A DNA stretch of 64,000 nt from Chryseobacterium aquaeductus (GCF_905175375.1 NZ_CAJIMS010000001.1:2728001-2792000), one strand, 5' to 3'. Shown: positions 1-9,810, numbered from the stretch's first letter. A program made the numbers and translations. The notes: a model not told the origin generated them from the letters alone.

Positions 1-2550
1 GAAGAAAACACGCAGTATATTTTGAAATTGGGCTACGCAAAATTCATGATGGGGGATTCTAAAGGCGCGATTGATGCTCTTGAAGAAGCTTACAAAACCG
101 TTGACGAATCTGAAAAAGGAGACGTTGCGTATATGCTGGGTCATTTGTATTACTCTAATAAACAGAACGACCAGGCTTTCCAATATTTTGATACTGTAAA
201 AGATCAGCCGAAGTTTTCTAAACTGGTGCGTCCTTATTATGTACAGATGCACTACAATGATAAGGATTACGACAAAGCGATTTCCGAAGGAACGGCGTTG
301 TTGAACGAAGATATTTCAGAATCTTATAAAGCAGAGGTTCACAAAATCATCGGTGAAAGTTATTTCATGAAAAATGATTACGCCGCCGCTTATCCTCATT
401 TAAAAGATTATCTGAGCGTTCAGCAAAACCCATCCGAAAACGATTTGTATGAAATGGGATTTGTTGCTGCCCAGCTGAAAAAATATGATGAGGCGGTTTC
501 TTATTACAATCAATTGATCAACAGTAATTCGGCATTGGCTCAGAATGCTTATTACCAATTGGGAAATGCTTATCTGGCGGTCGACAAGAAGCAGGAAGCA
601 CTTTCGGCATTCCGTTCTTCTTATCAGATGGATTATGATGCCAGTGTAAAACAATTGGCTCACGAGCAATATGCAAAATTAGGCTACGACATCGGAAATC
701 CGTTTGAAAGCCCTACAGCAGTAATTCAGGATTATATTACAGCAAACCCGAGTGGTACAAAAAATGCAGAAATGAGATCACTTTTGGTGAAATCTTATCT
801 GTATTCCGGGAACTTTAAAGAGACTTTGAATGCCATCGATACATTACCCAATTCAACTCCTGAAACTGATAAAGTAGATCAGGAAGTTTCTTATCTCTTG
901 GGAACTGAAGAATTTAACAAAGGTAATTTTGATGAAGCTGAAAAATATTTTTTAAGAAGCTTAGAATTTGACATCAATAAAGAATTCAATAGCAGAGCAT
1001 TGTATTGGCTGGGACAGGTGTATTATCAGAAAGGGAATTACCCATCAGCAATTGTACGATACGAAAAATTACTGAACGAGACTTTCCCCGAAAAGCAGCA
1101 ATTGCCTTATGATCTGGGATATGCATATTTTAAATCTAAAAAGTTTGATCAGGCCGAAAATTATTTTAAGCAATATCTGACGAATCCTAAGATTGAATTT
1201 AAAAATGATGCAGAACTTCGTTTAGCGGATATTAATTATGCCAATAATAATTTGGATGAAGCGATTGCAATTTATGATAAAAATGAAGAATCCACAGATT
1301 ATACATTGTATCAAAAATCGCTGGCATTAGGATTTAAAGGTGATAATGCTGCCAAAATATCGAATTTAAAATCGTTGATTTCTACATACCCAGATTCAGA
1401 ATATCAGGATGATGCTCAATACGAGATCGGTTCTGCCTACGCAGCGTTAGATGATTTTGCAAATTCCAATGATTTTTTCGGAAAAGTAATCAAATCTTCT
1501 TCTGATAAAGATTTGGTAGCGAATGCATCTATTTTCAGAGCGCAAAATTATATCGAGCAAAACCAAAGTGATAAAGCTTTATCTGAATTGAAAGCTTTGG
1601 GTAATCAATACAAAAATACTCCGTATGCACAGAAAGTTGTGCAGGCGGCAAAACCTATTTTTACGAAAAACGGAGATGTTTCCGGATATGCCGATTTTGC
1701 CAACAGCATCGGTGTAAATATTGACGCTGCTGAAATTGATGAGATCAACCTATCAACCGGTAAGCAATATTTTGTGAAAAAAGATTACAAAAATGCAATC
1801 TCGTATTACGAGAAATATTTAACTCAAAACCCAACAGGCGAAGGGCTTTATCAGGCAAAATATGAATTGGGCGAAAGCTACTACCAAACCAATAATTCTA
1901 CAAAAGCATTACTGGTTTTACAGGAAGTTGCCGATGTACAGAATGATTATCAGGATGATGCGCAAACCCGTTTAGTACAAATATTTGTTGCGCAAGGCAA
2001 TATGTCTGATGCCAAAAAGTATCTGGAAAATCTTAAAAATTCTTCAAATATCAACATTAGAAACTACGCCAACATAGAATTGATGAAAGTATATGCTGAA
2101 GAAAAGAATTTCTCACAAGCTGAAAAATTGGCAGATGCTGTGATTGCTAACAATAAAAACTCTGCTGCAGTGATAGAAACTGCGAAAGTAATCAAAGCAA
2201 GAAGTTTGATGAATTCCGGAAAAGATAAAGATGCTCAGACAGCTTATTCAGCTCTAGAAAAATCTTCAAATACTGAAGTTGCAGCAGAAGCTTTATACTC
2301 AAAAGCATTCTATCAGAACAAAGGAAAAGCCTTTAAATCATCCAATGAGACAATTTTCAAATTAGCTAATAATTATGCTTCAGAAGATTATTGGGGAGCA
2401 AAAGCGTTAGTTTTGATGGCGAAAAATTACATCGGATTAAAAGATAATTACCAGGCGAGTTATACTTGCGATCAGATTATCGCAAATTATTCTGATTTCC
2501 CGGAAATTGTAGCTGAAGCGAAAGAGGTTAAAAAGCAGATCAAAAAGTAA
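1..2550 (+). CDS. TPR-repeat protein, 5'-truncated by the window edge
   Basis: The reading frame is open from the first base, so the true start lies upstream; about 849 residues are visible. The protein is built of many degenerate 34-residue tetratricopeptide repeats, with recurring patterns such as A-x-x-Y-x-x-G-x-x-Y and F-x-x-A-x-x-Y-F along its whole length. It also contains SPSEYQDDAQYE-type spacers seen in TPR proteins of the BamD/YbgF sort. It is rich in Lys, Asn, Gln and Tyr. No enzyme motif is visible. TPR solenoids are protein-binding scaffolds. The next gene downstream, 68 bp away on the same strand, encodes an outer-membrane barrel, so a periplasmic or envelope assembly role is a reasonable inference. 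A signal peptide cannot be judged because the N terminus is missing. Confidence 0.9.
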   Translation, partial: EENTQYILKLGYAKFMMGDSKGAIDALEEAYKTVDESEKGDVAYMLGHLYYSNKQNDQAFQYFDTVKDQPKFSKLVRPYYVQMHYNDKDYDKAISEGTALLNEDISESYKAEVHKIIGESYFMKNDYAAAYPHLKDYLSVQQNPSENDLYEMGFVAAQLKKYDEAVSYYNQLINSNSALAQNAYYQLGNAYLAVDKKQEALSAFRSSYQMDYDASVKQLAHEQYAKLGYDIGNPFESPTAVIQDYITANPSGTKNAEMRSLLVKSYLYSGNFKETLNAIDTLPNSTPETDKVDQEVSYLLGTEEFNKGNFDEAEKYFLRSLEFDINKEFNSRALYWLGQVYYQKGNYPSAIVRYEKLLNETFPEKQQLPYDLGYAYFKSKKFDQAENYFKQYLTNPKIEFKNDAELRLADINYANNNLDEAIAIYDKNEESTDYTLYQKSLALGFKGDNAAKISNLKSLISTYPDSEYQDDAQYEIGSAYAALDDFANSNDFFGKVIKSSSDKDLVANASIFRAQNYIEQNQSDKALSELKALGNQYKNTPYAQKVVQAAKPIFTKNGDVSGYADFANSIGVNIDAAEIDEINLSTGKQYFVKKDYKNAISYYEKYLTQNPTGEGLYQAKYELGESYYQTNNSTKALLVLQEVADVQNDYQDDAQTRLVQIFVAQGNMSDAKKYLENLKNSSNINIRNYANIELMKVYAEEKNFSQAEKLADAVIANNKNSAAVIETAKVIKARSLMNSGKDKDAQTAYSALEKSSNTEVAAEALYSKAFYQNKGKAFKSSNETIFKLANNYASEDYWGAKALVLMAKNYIGLKDNYQASYTCDQIIANYSDFPEIVAEAKEVKKQIKK

Positions 2551-2618
2551 TGTGTAAAATGTAAGAGTATGAAATACTTTGTACATCAGACGTTATACAT
2601 CAATACAAATAAGAAACA

Positions 2619-4388
2619 ATGAATAGAAAAATTCAAATATTATCTATATTATTTTTAGGAATTTCGTCTGTGGCGTTTTCCCAAATTAAAGAAGAAAAGC
2701 TGATTCTTAATAAAAAAAGAGAGCCGGAAGTTAAGAAAATTGAGAAGAAAAAGACTTCCATCGAAACCATTAAAAATTATCCGCCGGAAGAGAAATCTGC
2801 AAATCCTGTACGATACAACATTACAGATGTACCTGCGGTTTCAGATTTTAAAACATCTACCATACAAAGTGAAGATGTTGCCCCGAAATTTGACGGAACA
2901 GCTCAGAATAACTATTTCCAGTTTGGAATGGGAAATTACGGGAAAATTTTAGCGGATGCCAACATTTCTAAAACCCTTGAGAACAAGATCGAAGTTGGTG
3001 CAGACGTACACGTACTGTCTACAAACGGTTTGAAAAAAGTGTACGATTGGGATTCTGATCAGAGCTCGGCGACTTTGGGTGCATTTCTTAATTCTTACGG
3101 AGAAAAAGGAAAGGTCAATTTAAATGCTGAATACGGATTAGATAATTACAATTACTACGGGATTTATGCATTGACGCCTTCTGCAGATGTAGATTTGAAA
3201 CAGAAAGTCAATCAATTTAAGGTCAACGGATATTATGATTTTTATTCTAATGAAATTTTAAATGACGTACGAGTAAAATCATCATTTTTGAGTGATCATT
3301 TTGACGCAAAAGAAAATCAGGCTTCCATTTTAGCAAATCTATCGAAACATGCTGTTGAACTAGGAAAAAGTGGAGTTGTTTTAAATGCTGATTTAGGTTT
3401 AGGTTTAGAAACTGTGAAAACAGATTTTGCTTTATTAAATGAAAATTCGTCAACGTTTTTCAATGCCGACATTGCTCCGAAAGTGACTTTTGCAAAAGGC
3501 GAATCGTATTTAATGTTGGGTTCTTCTTTTTCATTTTTAAATGCAAGAAATTCAAGTTTAATTTTAGCTGAAGAACTTAAAAATAACAAAACGTACTGGT
3601 TTCCACAAGCTGAGTTTCAGGTGGCAGCTGCTAAAGAATTCAAATTTTATGGTGGAGTAGACGGTGGTTTAAAACTAAACACTTACAGCGAATTATTACA
3701 AGAAAATCCGTTCTTGGTTTCAGACCAGATGTTGAGACCTACGGAAACGCAGTATCATTTTTATGCCGGTTTAAGAGGTGATATCGACGAAACTTTTAAA
3801 TATGATGTCTCTGCAGGTTTTGGGAAAATGAGAAACATCATGTTTTTTCAGGCAAACAATTTGTTTGATAACAGCTTTACTTTAGAAAGACCTGGTTATG
3901 ATTTTGCCAATACATTTTCTGCGGTTTATGATGACGGAAATGTGAGCGACATCAAGGGTAGTTTACAATATTTCCCTTTGGAGAACTTAGTTATAGATGC
4001 TGATGTGAGATTTTTAAAATACGATTTAAAGAATTATGACAATATTTATAACGTTCCTTTGCTGGCAGGAAGCATCGGTGCAAAATATACGATGTTTGAG
4101 AAAAAACTGTCATTAGGTTTCAAAGGAATCTTTGCAAGTGATAGAACCACAAATTCTTACGCATTTGAAAATATCGGAAATGCTTCAATGATTTTCCAGT
4201 CAGCGGAAGATACCAATGATAAAGTTGGTGGTTATGCAGATTTAAATATTTCTGCAGAGTACAAAGTTCACAAAAATTTCAGTATTTTCGCACTCGGAAA
4301 TAATCTTCTGAGTTCTAAATATCAAACGTACAAAGGCTATAAAGTTCTTGGTGCACAGATTTTGGGAGGCGTGAAGATTACATTCTAG
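2619..4388 (+). CDS. Outer-membrane beta-barrel protein (TonB-receptor-like)
   Basis: 589 residues. A signal peptide is clear: MNRK, a hydrophobic run, then VAFSQ with likely cleavage after residue 21. A charged Lys/Glu-rich stretch at about residues 25-50 follows. The rest shows alternating hydrophobic/aromatic strands with short turns, ending in ...GGVKITF, a C-terminal phenylalanine strand typical of outer-membrane barrels. No canonical plug domain is obvious, so this is not a standard TonB-dependent receptor, although pipelines often label such proteins that way. It follows the TPR gene by 68 bp and is probably co-transcribed with it. The substrate is unknown. Confidence 0.8.
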   Translation: MNRKIQILSILFLGISSVAFSQIKEEKLILNKKREPEVKKIEKKKTSIETIKNYPPEEKSANPVRYNITDVPAVSDFKTSTIQSEDVAPKFDGTAQNNYFQFGMGNYGKILADANISKTLENKIEVGADVHVLSTNGLKKVYDWDSDQSSATLGAFLNSYGEKGKVNLNAEYGLDNYNYYGIYALTPSADVDLKQKVNQFKVNGYYDFYSNEILNDVRVKSSFLSDHFDAKENQASILANLSKHAVELGKSGVVLNADLGLGLETVKTDFALLNENSSTFFNADIAPKVTFAKGESYLMLGSSFSFLNARNSSLILAEELKNNKTYWFPQAEFQVAAAKEFKFYGGVDGGLKLNTYSELLQENPFLVSDQMLRPTETQYHFYAGLRGDIDETFKYDVSAGFGKMRNIMFFQANNLFDNSFTLERPGYDFANTFSAVYDDGNVSDIKGSLQYFPLENLVIDADVRFLKYDLKNYDNIYNVPLLAGSIGAKYTMFEKKLSLGFKGIFASDRTTNSYAFENIGNASMIFQSAEDTNDKVGGYADLNISAEYKVHKNFSIFALGNNLLSSKYQTYKGYKVLGAQILGGVKITF

Positions 4389-4397
4389 TATAATTAT

Positions 4398-4453
4398 TGA
4401 TAAATGATAGTAGATGAATGATTGTCATATCATTTATAAATTATCATTTATCA
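4398..4453. repeat. 12-bp perfect inverted repeat downstream of the barrel gene
   Basis: TGATAAATGATA (4398-4409) is matched exactly by TATCATTTATCA (4442-4453) around a 32-base, AT-rich loop. It lies between the barrel gene stop and the tRNA. It could fold in RNA as a weak transcript end, but no T-run follows, so it is listed as a repeat rather than a terminator. Confidence 0.5.
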
Positions 4454-4464
4454 GTAATAAAATC

Positions 4465-4538
4465 GGCTGCGTAGTTCAACTGGATAGAATATCAGATTTC
4501 GGCTCTGAGGGTTGGGGGTTCGAATCCCTTCGCGGTCA
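4465..4538 (+). tRNA. tRNA-Arg (anticodon UCG)
   Basis: A full cloverleaf can be drawn by eye. The acceptor stem pairs GGCTGCG (4465-4471) with CGCGGTC (4531-4537), including two G-U pairs. The D stem is GTTC/GAAT, with a GG-containing loop. The anticodon stem is TCAGA/TCTGA (4492-4496 and 4504-4508) and its seven-base loop is TTTCGGC, giving anticodon TCG at 4499-4501. The variable loop has five bases. The T stem is GGGGG/CCCTT with loop TTCGAAT. The discriminator is A4538. CCA is not fully encoded (CA follows). It would read CGA and possibly CGG. Confidence 0.9.
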
Positions 4539-4544
4539 CAGTAA

Positions 4545-4583
4545 GGGGAAAGTCACTTTTATTAGTGGTTTTTCCTTTTTTTT
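4545..4583 (+). terminator. Rho-independent terminator after tRNA-Arg
   Basis: GGGGAAAGTCACT (from 4545) folds back on AGTGGTTTTTCC (ending near 4575), with small mismatches, and is followed by a run of eight T. It sits about 7 bases after the tRNA and should end its transcript. Confidence 0.75.
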
Positions 4584-5010
4584 GTAGTTAATCAGAAATG
4601 GTTTTTAGTCGATAACTATTTTACTTTAGAAAGCATTAATTGAATGTTTCTAAAAGAACATATTGTTGAGATTCTAATTTTTCATTTTTGTCCATCCTTC
4701 CAACAATGTTTTACGAAGGTTTAGAACTTTCAAACCATCAGCAAAGACTTTTTTATAATTCTTTCACTTCACATTTTCGTTTACTACCACGTTTGCATAT
4801 TCCTGTACGGCTTTTTATTGTATTTTACATCTGTTTTTATAAACTTTACACTATTTTTTACTTTTGTTAAATATTTGATTTTGAATTGATTGTTTTTTTA
4901 ATCAAGATAGAATTATCAATAATATGAGCTTTTTTTTCTCCTATGATCAAAGTCATATACTGATTATTTCTTTGATAACTAAATTGTAAACAATTAAATC
5001 ACATTAAAAA
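4584..5010. other. Non-coding AT-rich spacer
   Basis: About 430 bases without a convincing gene. A 60-codon frame (4688-4870) starts with TTG and has a low-complexity Phe/Tyr/Leu tail, so it is not called. The only recognisable element is a possible promoter -7 box near 4859. Confidence 0.6.
4859..4866 (+). promoter_or_regulatory. Candidate promoter -7 box for the glycosyltransferase operon
   Basis: TACTTTTG fits the Bacteroidota TAnnTTTG -7 consensus exactly. No good TTTG -33 box lies at the usual distance, and the leader would be about 140 bases, so this is tentative. Confidence 0.3.
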
Positions 5011-6138
5011 ATGCAGAACTTATTATGTTTTAGCCATCTGTCGTGGAATTTCGTTTTCCAGCGACCTCAACATCTTTTAACTAGGTTCTCAAAGAGCTAC
5101 CAGGTGTTCTATTTTGAAGAACCAAAAATCGGAGATTCAGATAGGTACATTGTCAATTTTCAGAATGGGGTTTATATTGTAGAATTGCTGATTACAGAGC
5201 ATGACGAAACCACCAGCGGAAGAATCCAAAATCTGATTCACGAAGTTCTAAGAGAATATAATATCGAAAGTTATATCAGTTGGTACTACACTCCTATGGC
5301 ACTTCAGTTTACCAGCGAGCTGACGCCGGAGACTGTTATTTATGATTCTATGGATGAACTTTCAGCGTTCAGATTTGCTCCGCCACAGCTTCTGCAGTTT
5401 GAAGAAGAATTATTTAAAAAAGCTGATGTTGTTTTCACTGGTGGTAATTCTCTTTATCAGGCAAAAAAAACCAGACATCACAATATTCATGCAATGCCAA
5501 GCAGTATTGATAAAGAACATTTCGGCTTAGCGAGAGGTATTTTGCAAGATCCTGAAGATCAAATGGGTATTGGCTTTCCAAGGATGGGTTTTTTTGGGGT
5601 TGTAGATGAGCGTTTTGATATTGAACTTCTTCGCGAAGTCTCTGCTAAACGTCCGGATTGGCAATTTGTGATCATCGGTCCTGTAGTAAAAATTAATCCG
5701 GATGATTTACCACGAGCATCTAATATTCATTATTTAGGTCCGAAAACCTATACAGAATTGCCTCAATATATTGCTCATTGGGATATCGCGCTGATTTTAT
5801 TTGCTTTAAATGAATCTACAGAATTCATCAGCCCTACCAAAACTCCAGAGTATCTGGCGGCGGGAAAACCCGTGATTTCAACAGCAATCAAAGATGTTGT
5901 GCAGCCTTATGGTATTGCTTGTTTGGTTCAAATTATAGATGATTCAGATTCGTTTATTTCGGCAGCTGAAAAAATATTATCAGACACAGAAAAAGATCTT
6001 TGGCTTAGAAATGTCGATCATTTTCTTGAGAATGATTCTTGGGATTACACATTTTATAAGATGAATGTATTGATCAATGAGGCAAAAAGCAATCTCGTAC
6101 ACCTTACAAATACACAAAAGCAAGCCAAGTATGTATGA
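5011..6138 (+). CDS. Glycosyltransferase, GT4-like (GT-B fold)
   Basis: 375 residues, cytoplasmic, with no membrane segment. The N terminus carries the W-N-F-V-F-Q-R-P-Q-H-L pattern of a GT4-type family common in exopolysaccharide and lipopolysaccharide clusters. The C-terminal half has the donor-binding region with S-P-T-K-T-P-E-Y-L-A-A-G-K-P-V (around residues 274-288), the usual E-x7-E-like site of GT-B enzymes. It should move an activated sugar onto a glycan or lipid acceptor. Its last codons overlap the start of the UDP-galactopyranose mutase gene by 8 bases, implying translational coupling. A galactofuranose donor is therefore possible, but this is inference. It is the first gene of a three-gene operon that ends at the terminator near 8440. 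Confidence 0.88.
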   Translation: MQNLLCFSHLSWNFVFQRPQHLLTRFSKSYQVFYFEEPKIGDSDRYIVNFQNGVYIVELLITEHDETTSGRIQNLIHEVLREYNIESYISWYYTPMALQFTSELTPETVIYDSMDELSAFRFAPPQLLQFEEELFKKADVVFTGGNSLYQAKKTRHHNIHAMPSSIDKEHFGLARGILQDPEDQMGIGFPRMGFFGVVDERFDIELLREVSAKRPDWQFVIIGPVVKINPDDLPRASNIHYLGPKTYTELPQYIAHWDIALILFALNESTEFISPTKTPEYLAAGKPVISTAIKDVVQPYGIACLVQIIDDSDSFISAAEKILSDTEKDLWLRNVDHFLENDSWDYTFYKMNVLINEAKSNLVHLTNTQKQAKYV

Positions 6139-7237
6139 TTTTTTAATAGTAGGCTGTGGTTTTGCAGGAGCAGTTTTGGCTGAGCGTCTTGCTGCAGAGG
6201 GAAAGAAAATTTTAATTGTAGATAAAAGGGATCATATTGCAGGGAATGCCTATGACTTTTATAATGAAGAGGGTATTTTAATTCATAAATACGGACCACA
6301 CATTTTTCACACAAATTCTGAAGATGTATTTAAATATTTAGGGAAATTTACAGACTGGCGACCTTATGAACATCGAGTTTTAGGAAGTGTTGACGGTCAA
6401 TTAGTTCCGATTCCTATTAATCTTACCACAATTAATGAATTATATGGTAAAAATCTCACATCTGATGAAGTCACAGATTTTTTAGCTTCAAAAGCTGAAA
6501 AGAGGAGTCCTATTCTCACTTCGGAAGATGTTGTTTTGAATGTGGTTGGGAAAGAATTGTATGAGAAATTTTTTAAAGGATATACCAAGAAACAGTGGGA
6601 TCTTGATCCGTCAGAATTGGATGCCTCTGTCACTGCACGCGTTCCTACAAGAACCAATAAAGATGACCGCTATTTCACAGATACTTTTCAGGCAATGCCA
6701 AAAAACGGATATACTGAAATGTTCAAAAAAATGCTGTCACACAAAAACATCAGCATTATGCTTCAGACCGATTATAGAGATATTGTGGATGTAATTCCTT
6801 TTAAAACATTAATTTACACAGGTCCTATCGACTCGTACTTCGATTACTGCTACGGAAAATTACCCTATCGTTCTATTGATTTTAGATTTGAAACCTTGAA
6901 TCAGGAAAATTATCAGTCAACGGGAACGGTTAATTATCCGACCTCCAATTTATATACAAGAATTACAGAGTTTAAATTTCTGACCGGACAAAAAAACGAA
7001 AAAACTACCATCGTTTACGAATATCCGACTGCGGAAGGTGATCCGTATTATCCAATTCCGAGAAAACAAAATCAGGAAATTTATAATCAATACAAAAAGC
7101 TTTCAGAAGATCATCCGAATGTTTATTTCACAGGTCGTTTGGGAACTTACAAATATTATAATATGGATCAGGTAGTAGCACAGTCGCTGGCACTGTTCCG
7201 TAAGATAAAAAGCAGGGAAGAAGATGTTCGGGAATGA
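6131..7237 (+). CDS. glf: UDP-galactopyranose mutase
   Basis: Interconverts UDP-galactopyranose and UDP-galactofuranose, using reduced FAD; cytoplasmic. The start chosen is ATG 6131 (M-Y-D-F-L-I-V-G), giving 368 residues, the usual Glf length; an in-frame ATG at 6077 would add 18 residues that do not fit the family. The FAD-binding G-x-G-x-x-G-like motif is G-C-G-F-A-G (residues 8-13). Also seen are the Glf signature K-Y-G-P-H-I-F-H-T and the W-x-P-Y-E-H-R region, with a C-terminal R-L-G-T-Y-K-Y-Y-N-M-D. It overlaps its upstream glycosyltransferase by 8 bases and the downstream GH1-like gene by 14. Its presence implies that the cell makes galactofuranose-containing glycans. Confidence 0.95.
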   Translation: MYDFLIVGCGFAGAVLAERLAAEGKKILIVDKRDHIAGNAYDFYNEEGILIHKYGPHIFHTNSEDVFKYLGKFTDWRPYEHRVLGSVDGQLVPIPINLTTINELYGKNLTSDEVTDFLASKAEKRSPILTSEDVVLNVVGKELYEKFFKGYTKKQWDLDPSELDASVTARVPTRTNKDDRYFTDTFQAMPKNGYTEMFKKMLSHKNISIMLQTDYRDIVDVIPFKTLIYTGPIDSYFDYCYGKLPYRSIDFRFETLNQENYQSTGTVNYPTSNLYTRITEFKFLTGQKNEKTTIVYEYPTAEGDPYYPIPRKQNQEIYNQYKKLSEDHPNVYFTGRLGTYKYYNMDQVVAQSLALFRKIKSREEDVRE

Positions 7238-8348
7238 TTTTTTAGTTTCAAACGTCAATCCGTTCAACAGTTTTCTGATGGGTGGGTTTGAATGTGCAGA
7301 TCAGCAAAATGCATTTGGTGAAAGGGTAGATTTATATACAACTTCCGGTCATAAACTATATTTGGAGAATGATTATGAAAAATTAGATGCATTAGGAATT
7401 AAAACTATTCGTGAAGGCATCCGTTGGAGTATGGTTGAAACAAAGCCTTACGAATATGACTGGACTGAAGTTGAGCGTATCATCAAAGTTTCTCAGGCAA
7501 AAAATGTACAGGTGGTTTGGGATATTTGCCACTTTGGTTTTCCTGATGATCTTACTCCGCTTCATCCCATGTTTGCGAAAAGATTCAGCCATCTTTGCCG
7601 TGAATTTGTACTTAAATACAGAAGTCTGGTTCCTGATGGTTTTTTGGTCATAACGCCAATCAACGAAGTTAGTTTTATATCATGGCTTGGCGGAGATGTA
7701 AGAGGAGCTTCTCCATATTGTGTGGGACAAGGCTGGGAAGTGAAATATAATCTGATGAGAGCATATATTGAAGGCATTGAAAAGATGAAAGAAATGGATT
7801 CTTCAGTTCGTATTTTGATTACAGAGCCATTGGTAAGTATTGTCTCAAATGATCCGAATAATCCGACAGCAGTTTTATCAGCCGAACAAAAACATTTTGA
7901 GCAATTTCAGGTTCATGATATTCTTTCGGGAGCAATGTGTCCGGAATTGAGAGGTAAACCTGAATATCTTGACATTATTGGAGTCAATTATTACTACAAC
8001 AATCAATGGATCAATGAAACCCATGAATTTTTACCTTGGGCAGAAGAGCCGCCACATCCCTTATTCAGGTCGCTTCATTCTTTAATTGAAACTATATTTA
8101 TAAGATACGGAAGACCTATCGTAATTTCAGAAACCAGCCATCCGGGTGAAGATCGTGCAAAGTGGATAGAATCAATAAACAAAGAATGTATGTCTGTTTT
8201 AGAAAAAGGAATTCCACTTTTGGGTTGCTGCTATTATCCTCTGATAGACCGCCCGGATTGGGATGATTTGGAAGACTGGCATCACAGCGGAATTTATGAT
8301 ATTTTTGATACAAAAACTTTAGAACGAGTGCCAGATACAGAAGTATAG
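7224..8348 (+). CDS. GH1-like (clan GH-A) glycosidase-family protein
   Basis: 374 residues with no signal peptide, so probably cytoplasmic. The (beta/alpha)8 clan A pattern is visible. I-N-E (Glu148) sits at the position of the acid/base in the T-x-N-E-P motif, and I-S-E-T-S (Glu303) fits the nucleophile in the I-T-E-N-G motif. At 374 residues it is shorter than classic GH1 beta-glucosidases (about 450). It starts inside the glf gene (14-base overlap) and is the last gene before a strong terminator. A cytoplasmic glycosidase-like protein in a glycan synthesis operon could trim or transfer sugars, or be a non-hydrolytic relative. The substrate cannot be read from sequence. Confidence 0.78.
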   Translation: MFGNDFLVSNVNPFNSFLMGGFECADQQNAFGERVDLYTTSGHKLYLENDYEKLDALGIKTIREGIRWSMVETKPYEYDWTEVERIIKVSQAKNVQVVWDICHFGFPDDLTPLHPMFAKRFSHLCREFVLKYRSLVPDGFLVITPINEVSFISWLGGDVRGASPYCVGQGWEVKYNLMRAYIEGIEKMKEMDSSVRILITEPLVSIVSNDPNNPTAVLSAEQKHFEQFQVHDILSGAMCPELRGKPEYLDIIGVNYYYNNQWINETHEFLPWAEEPPHPLFRSLHSLIETIFIRYGRPIVISETSHPGEDRAKWIESINKECMSVLEKGIPLLGCCYYPLIDRPDWDDLEDWHHSGIYDIFDTKTLERVPDTEV

Positions 8349-8424
8349 ATGCTATAATGAAATTCCAAAAGCAGATGGACGAAATTCATGTTTTGACCTG
8401 AAATATTTGACATAGATTACAATT

Positions 8425-8452
8425 GACCTCGCTTCAAAGAGGTCTTTTTTTT
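8425..8452 (+). terminator. Strong rho-independent terminator
   Basis: GACCTC (8425-8430), eight-base loop, GAGGTC (8439-8444), then eight T. This perfect stem ends the glycosyltransferase-glf-GH1 operon and separates it from the acyl-CoA dehydrogenase operon. Confidence 0.9.
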
Positions 8453-8622
8453 AGAATCTACGGTTTGACAGATTTTTAAAGAAGCAAAATAGAAATGTAA
8501 TCCGGTAGAATTAACTCTATGCCTCAAAAACTGTTGCATTTTAATGGCATTAATATGGTAAAGGAAAGATAGCAGTAGAGTATAAAACTCTTCCTTATTA
8601 AGTAATTTTTTATAGCTAAAGT

Positions 8623-9807
8623 TTGAAATATAATTATAACAAAACAAATAAATCCAAATTGGCAGAGTTAGTAATTTCTGCTCAAATTATTGGAGAAAAT
8701 TCTCTTTCCGAAGCGGCAGAGACAGATTCTATAGATTCTTTTCCTAAAAAAACGTTAGCAAAACTGAAATCTGCAGATCTTTTAACAGCAAGTATTGCTA
8801 AAAAATATGGTGGTCGTAATTTAGGCTTATCATCAGGAACAAATTTAGCACTGCTTACTATTCTGAAAAATATTGGCAGAGGAAATCTTGTAATGGGAAG
8901 AGTGTTGGAGGGTCACATCAACGCACAAATTTTGATACATCAATTTGGAAATCAGAAGCAAAAAAAACTTTTTGCAGAAGACGCATTTGATGGAAGACTT
9001 TTCGGTGTCTGGAACACGCAGGCTGAATCCGGCACTATACTTTCAAAAATAGAAAACGGGAAATATCTGCTCAATGGTACAAAAACTTTTGCCACAGGAA
9101 CCGACTTTGTCACCCGCCCGATAGTGACAGCTGCCAAGAAAAATGGAGACTGGCAAATGTGTGTTGTTCCATTAGATGAAGTAATGGTAAAAGCTGATTC
9201 AAGTTGGTGGAATCCTATGGGAATGAAGGCAAGCAGAAGTTTTAAAATAACTTTTGCAAAAGCTGAAATTCCTAAAATAAATCTGCTAGGATCTGCAGGA
9301 GAATATTATAAGCAGCCAGGTTTTAGTGGTGGCGCTGTACGTTTTGCTGCGATACATTTGGGTGCAGCCGAGCAGCTTTTAGATGAAACAAAAAAATATC
9401 TCACAGACTTAAACAGAACCCAAGATCCTTTTCAGAAAATGCGGTTAGGTCAGATGGCTATTGCTGTAGAATCTGGAAATCAATGGCTGAATGCAGCAGC
9501 AGTACGGATGGATCGCTACATGGAACAACCCACCATAAATGAAGGCGAAAGTTTTGTTATTTATGCTAATATGATGCGAACTGCAATAGAGCAAATTTGT
9601 ATTGACGTCATGAATCTCTGTCAGAAATGTATTGGTGCTCGCGGACTCAATAAACCTTATCATTTTGAACGAATTATTCGTGACCTCAGCACCTATTTGC
9701 GCCAGCCTGCACCTGATGCTGTATTGACAGATGTTGGCGGTTATGTTCTGAATAATGATCTTGATATTTCTGCAAGTGAAATATGGAATTTAAATTTCAA
9801 AAAATAA
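8623..9807 (+). CDS. Acyl-CoA dehydrogenase-family flavoprotein
   Basis: 394 residues. The overall plan matches the acyl-CoA dehydrogenase fold: an N-terminal helical domain, a middle beta domain with G-V-W-N-T-Q-A-E-S-G and an F-A-T-G motif, and a C-terminal four-helix domain with K-C-I-G-A-R-G. The usual catalytic Glu context is not clear, so the substrate may not be an acyl-CoA. There is no ATG before residue 90. The frame opens after a TAA at 8617 and the only usable early start is TTG 8623 (or TTG 8659). It is 3 bases from the PIG-L deacetylase gene and in one operon with it and the methyltransferase. In this setting a flavoenzyme that oxidises an acyl chain or amine on a glycan precursor is an inference only. 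Confidence 0.82.
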   Translation: MKYNYNKTNKSKLAELVISAQIIGENSLSEAAETDSIDSFPKKTLAKLKSADLLTASIAKKYGGRNLGLSSGTNLALLTILKNIGRGNLVMGRVLEGHINAQILIHQFGNQKQKKLFAEDAFDGRLFGVWNTQAESGTILSKIENGKYLLNGTKTFATGTDFVTRPIVTAAKKNGDWQMCVVPLDEVMVKADSSWWNPMGMKASRSFKITFAKAEIPKINLLGSAGEYYKQPGFSGGAVRFAAIHLGAAEQLLDETKKYLTDLNRTQDPFQKMRLGQMAIAVESGNQWLNAAAVRMDRYMEQPTINEGESFVIYANMMRTAIEQICIDVMNLCQKCIGARGLNKPYHFERIIRDLSTYLRQPAPDAVLTDVGGYVLNNDLDISASEIWNLNFKK

Positions 9808-9810
9808 AAC

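Noticed and set aside
4688..4870. 60-codon forward frame after the tRNA
   Set aside because: TTG start, low-complexity aromatic tail, no promoter or homology impression; most likely chance in AT-rich DNA.
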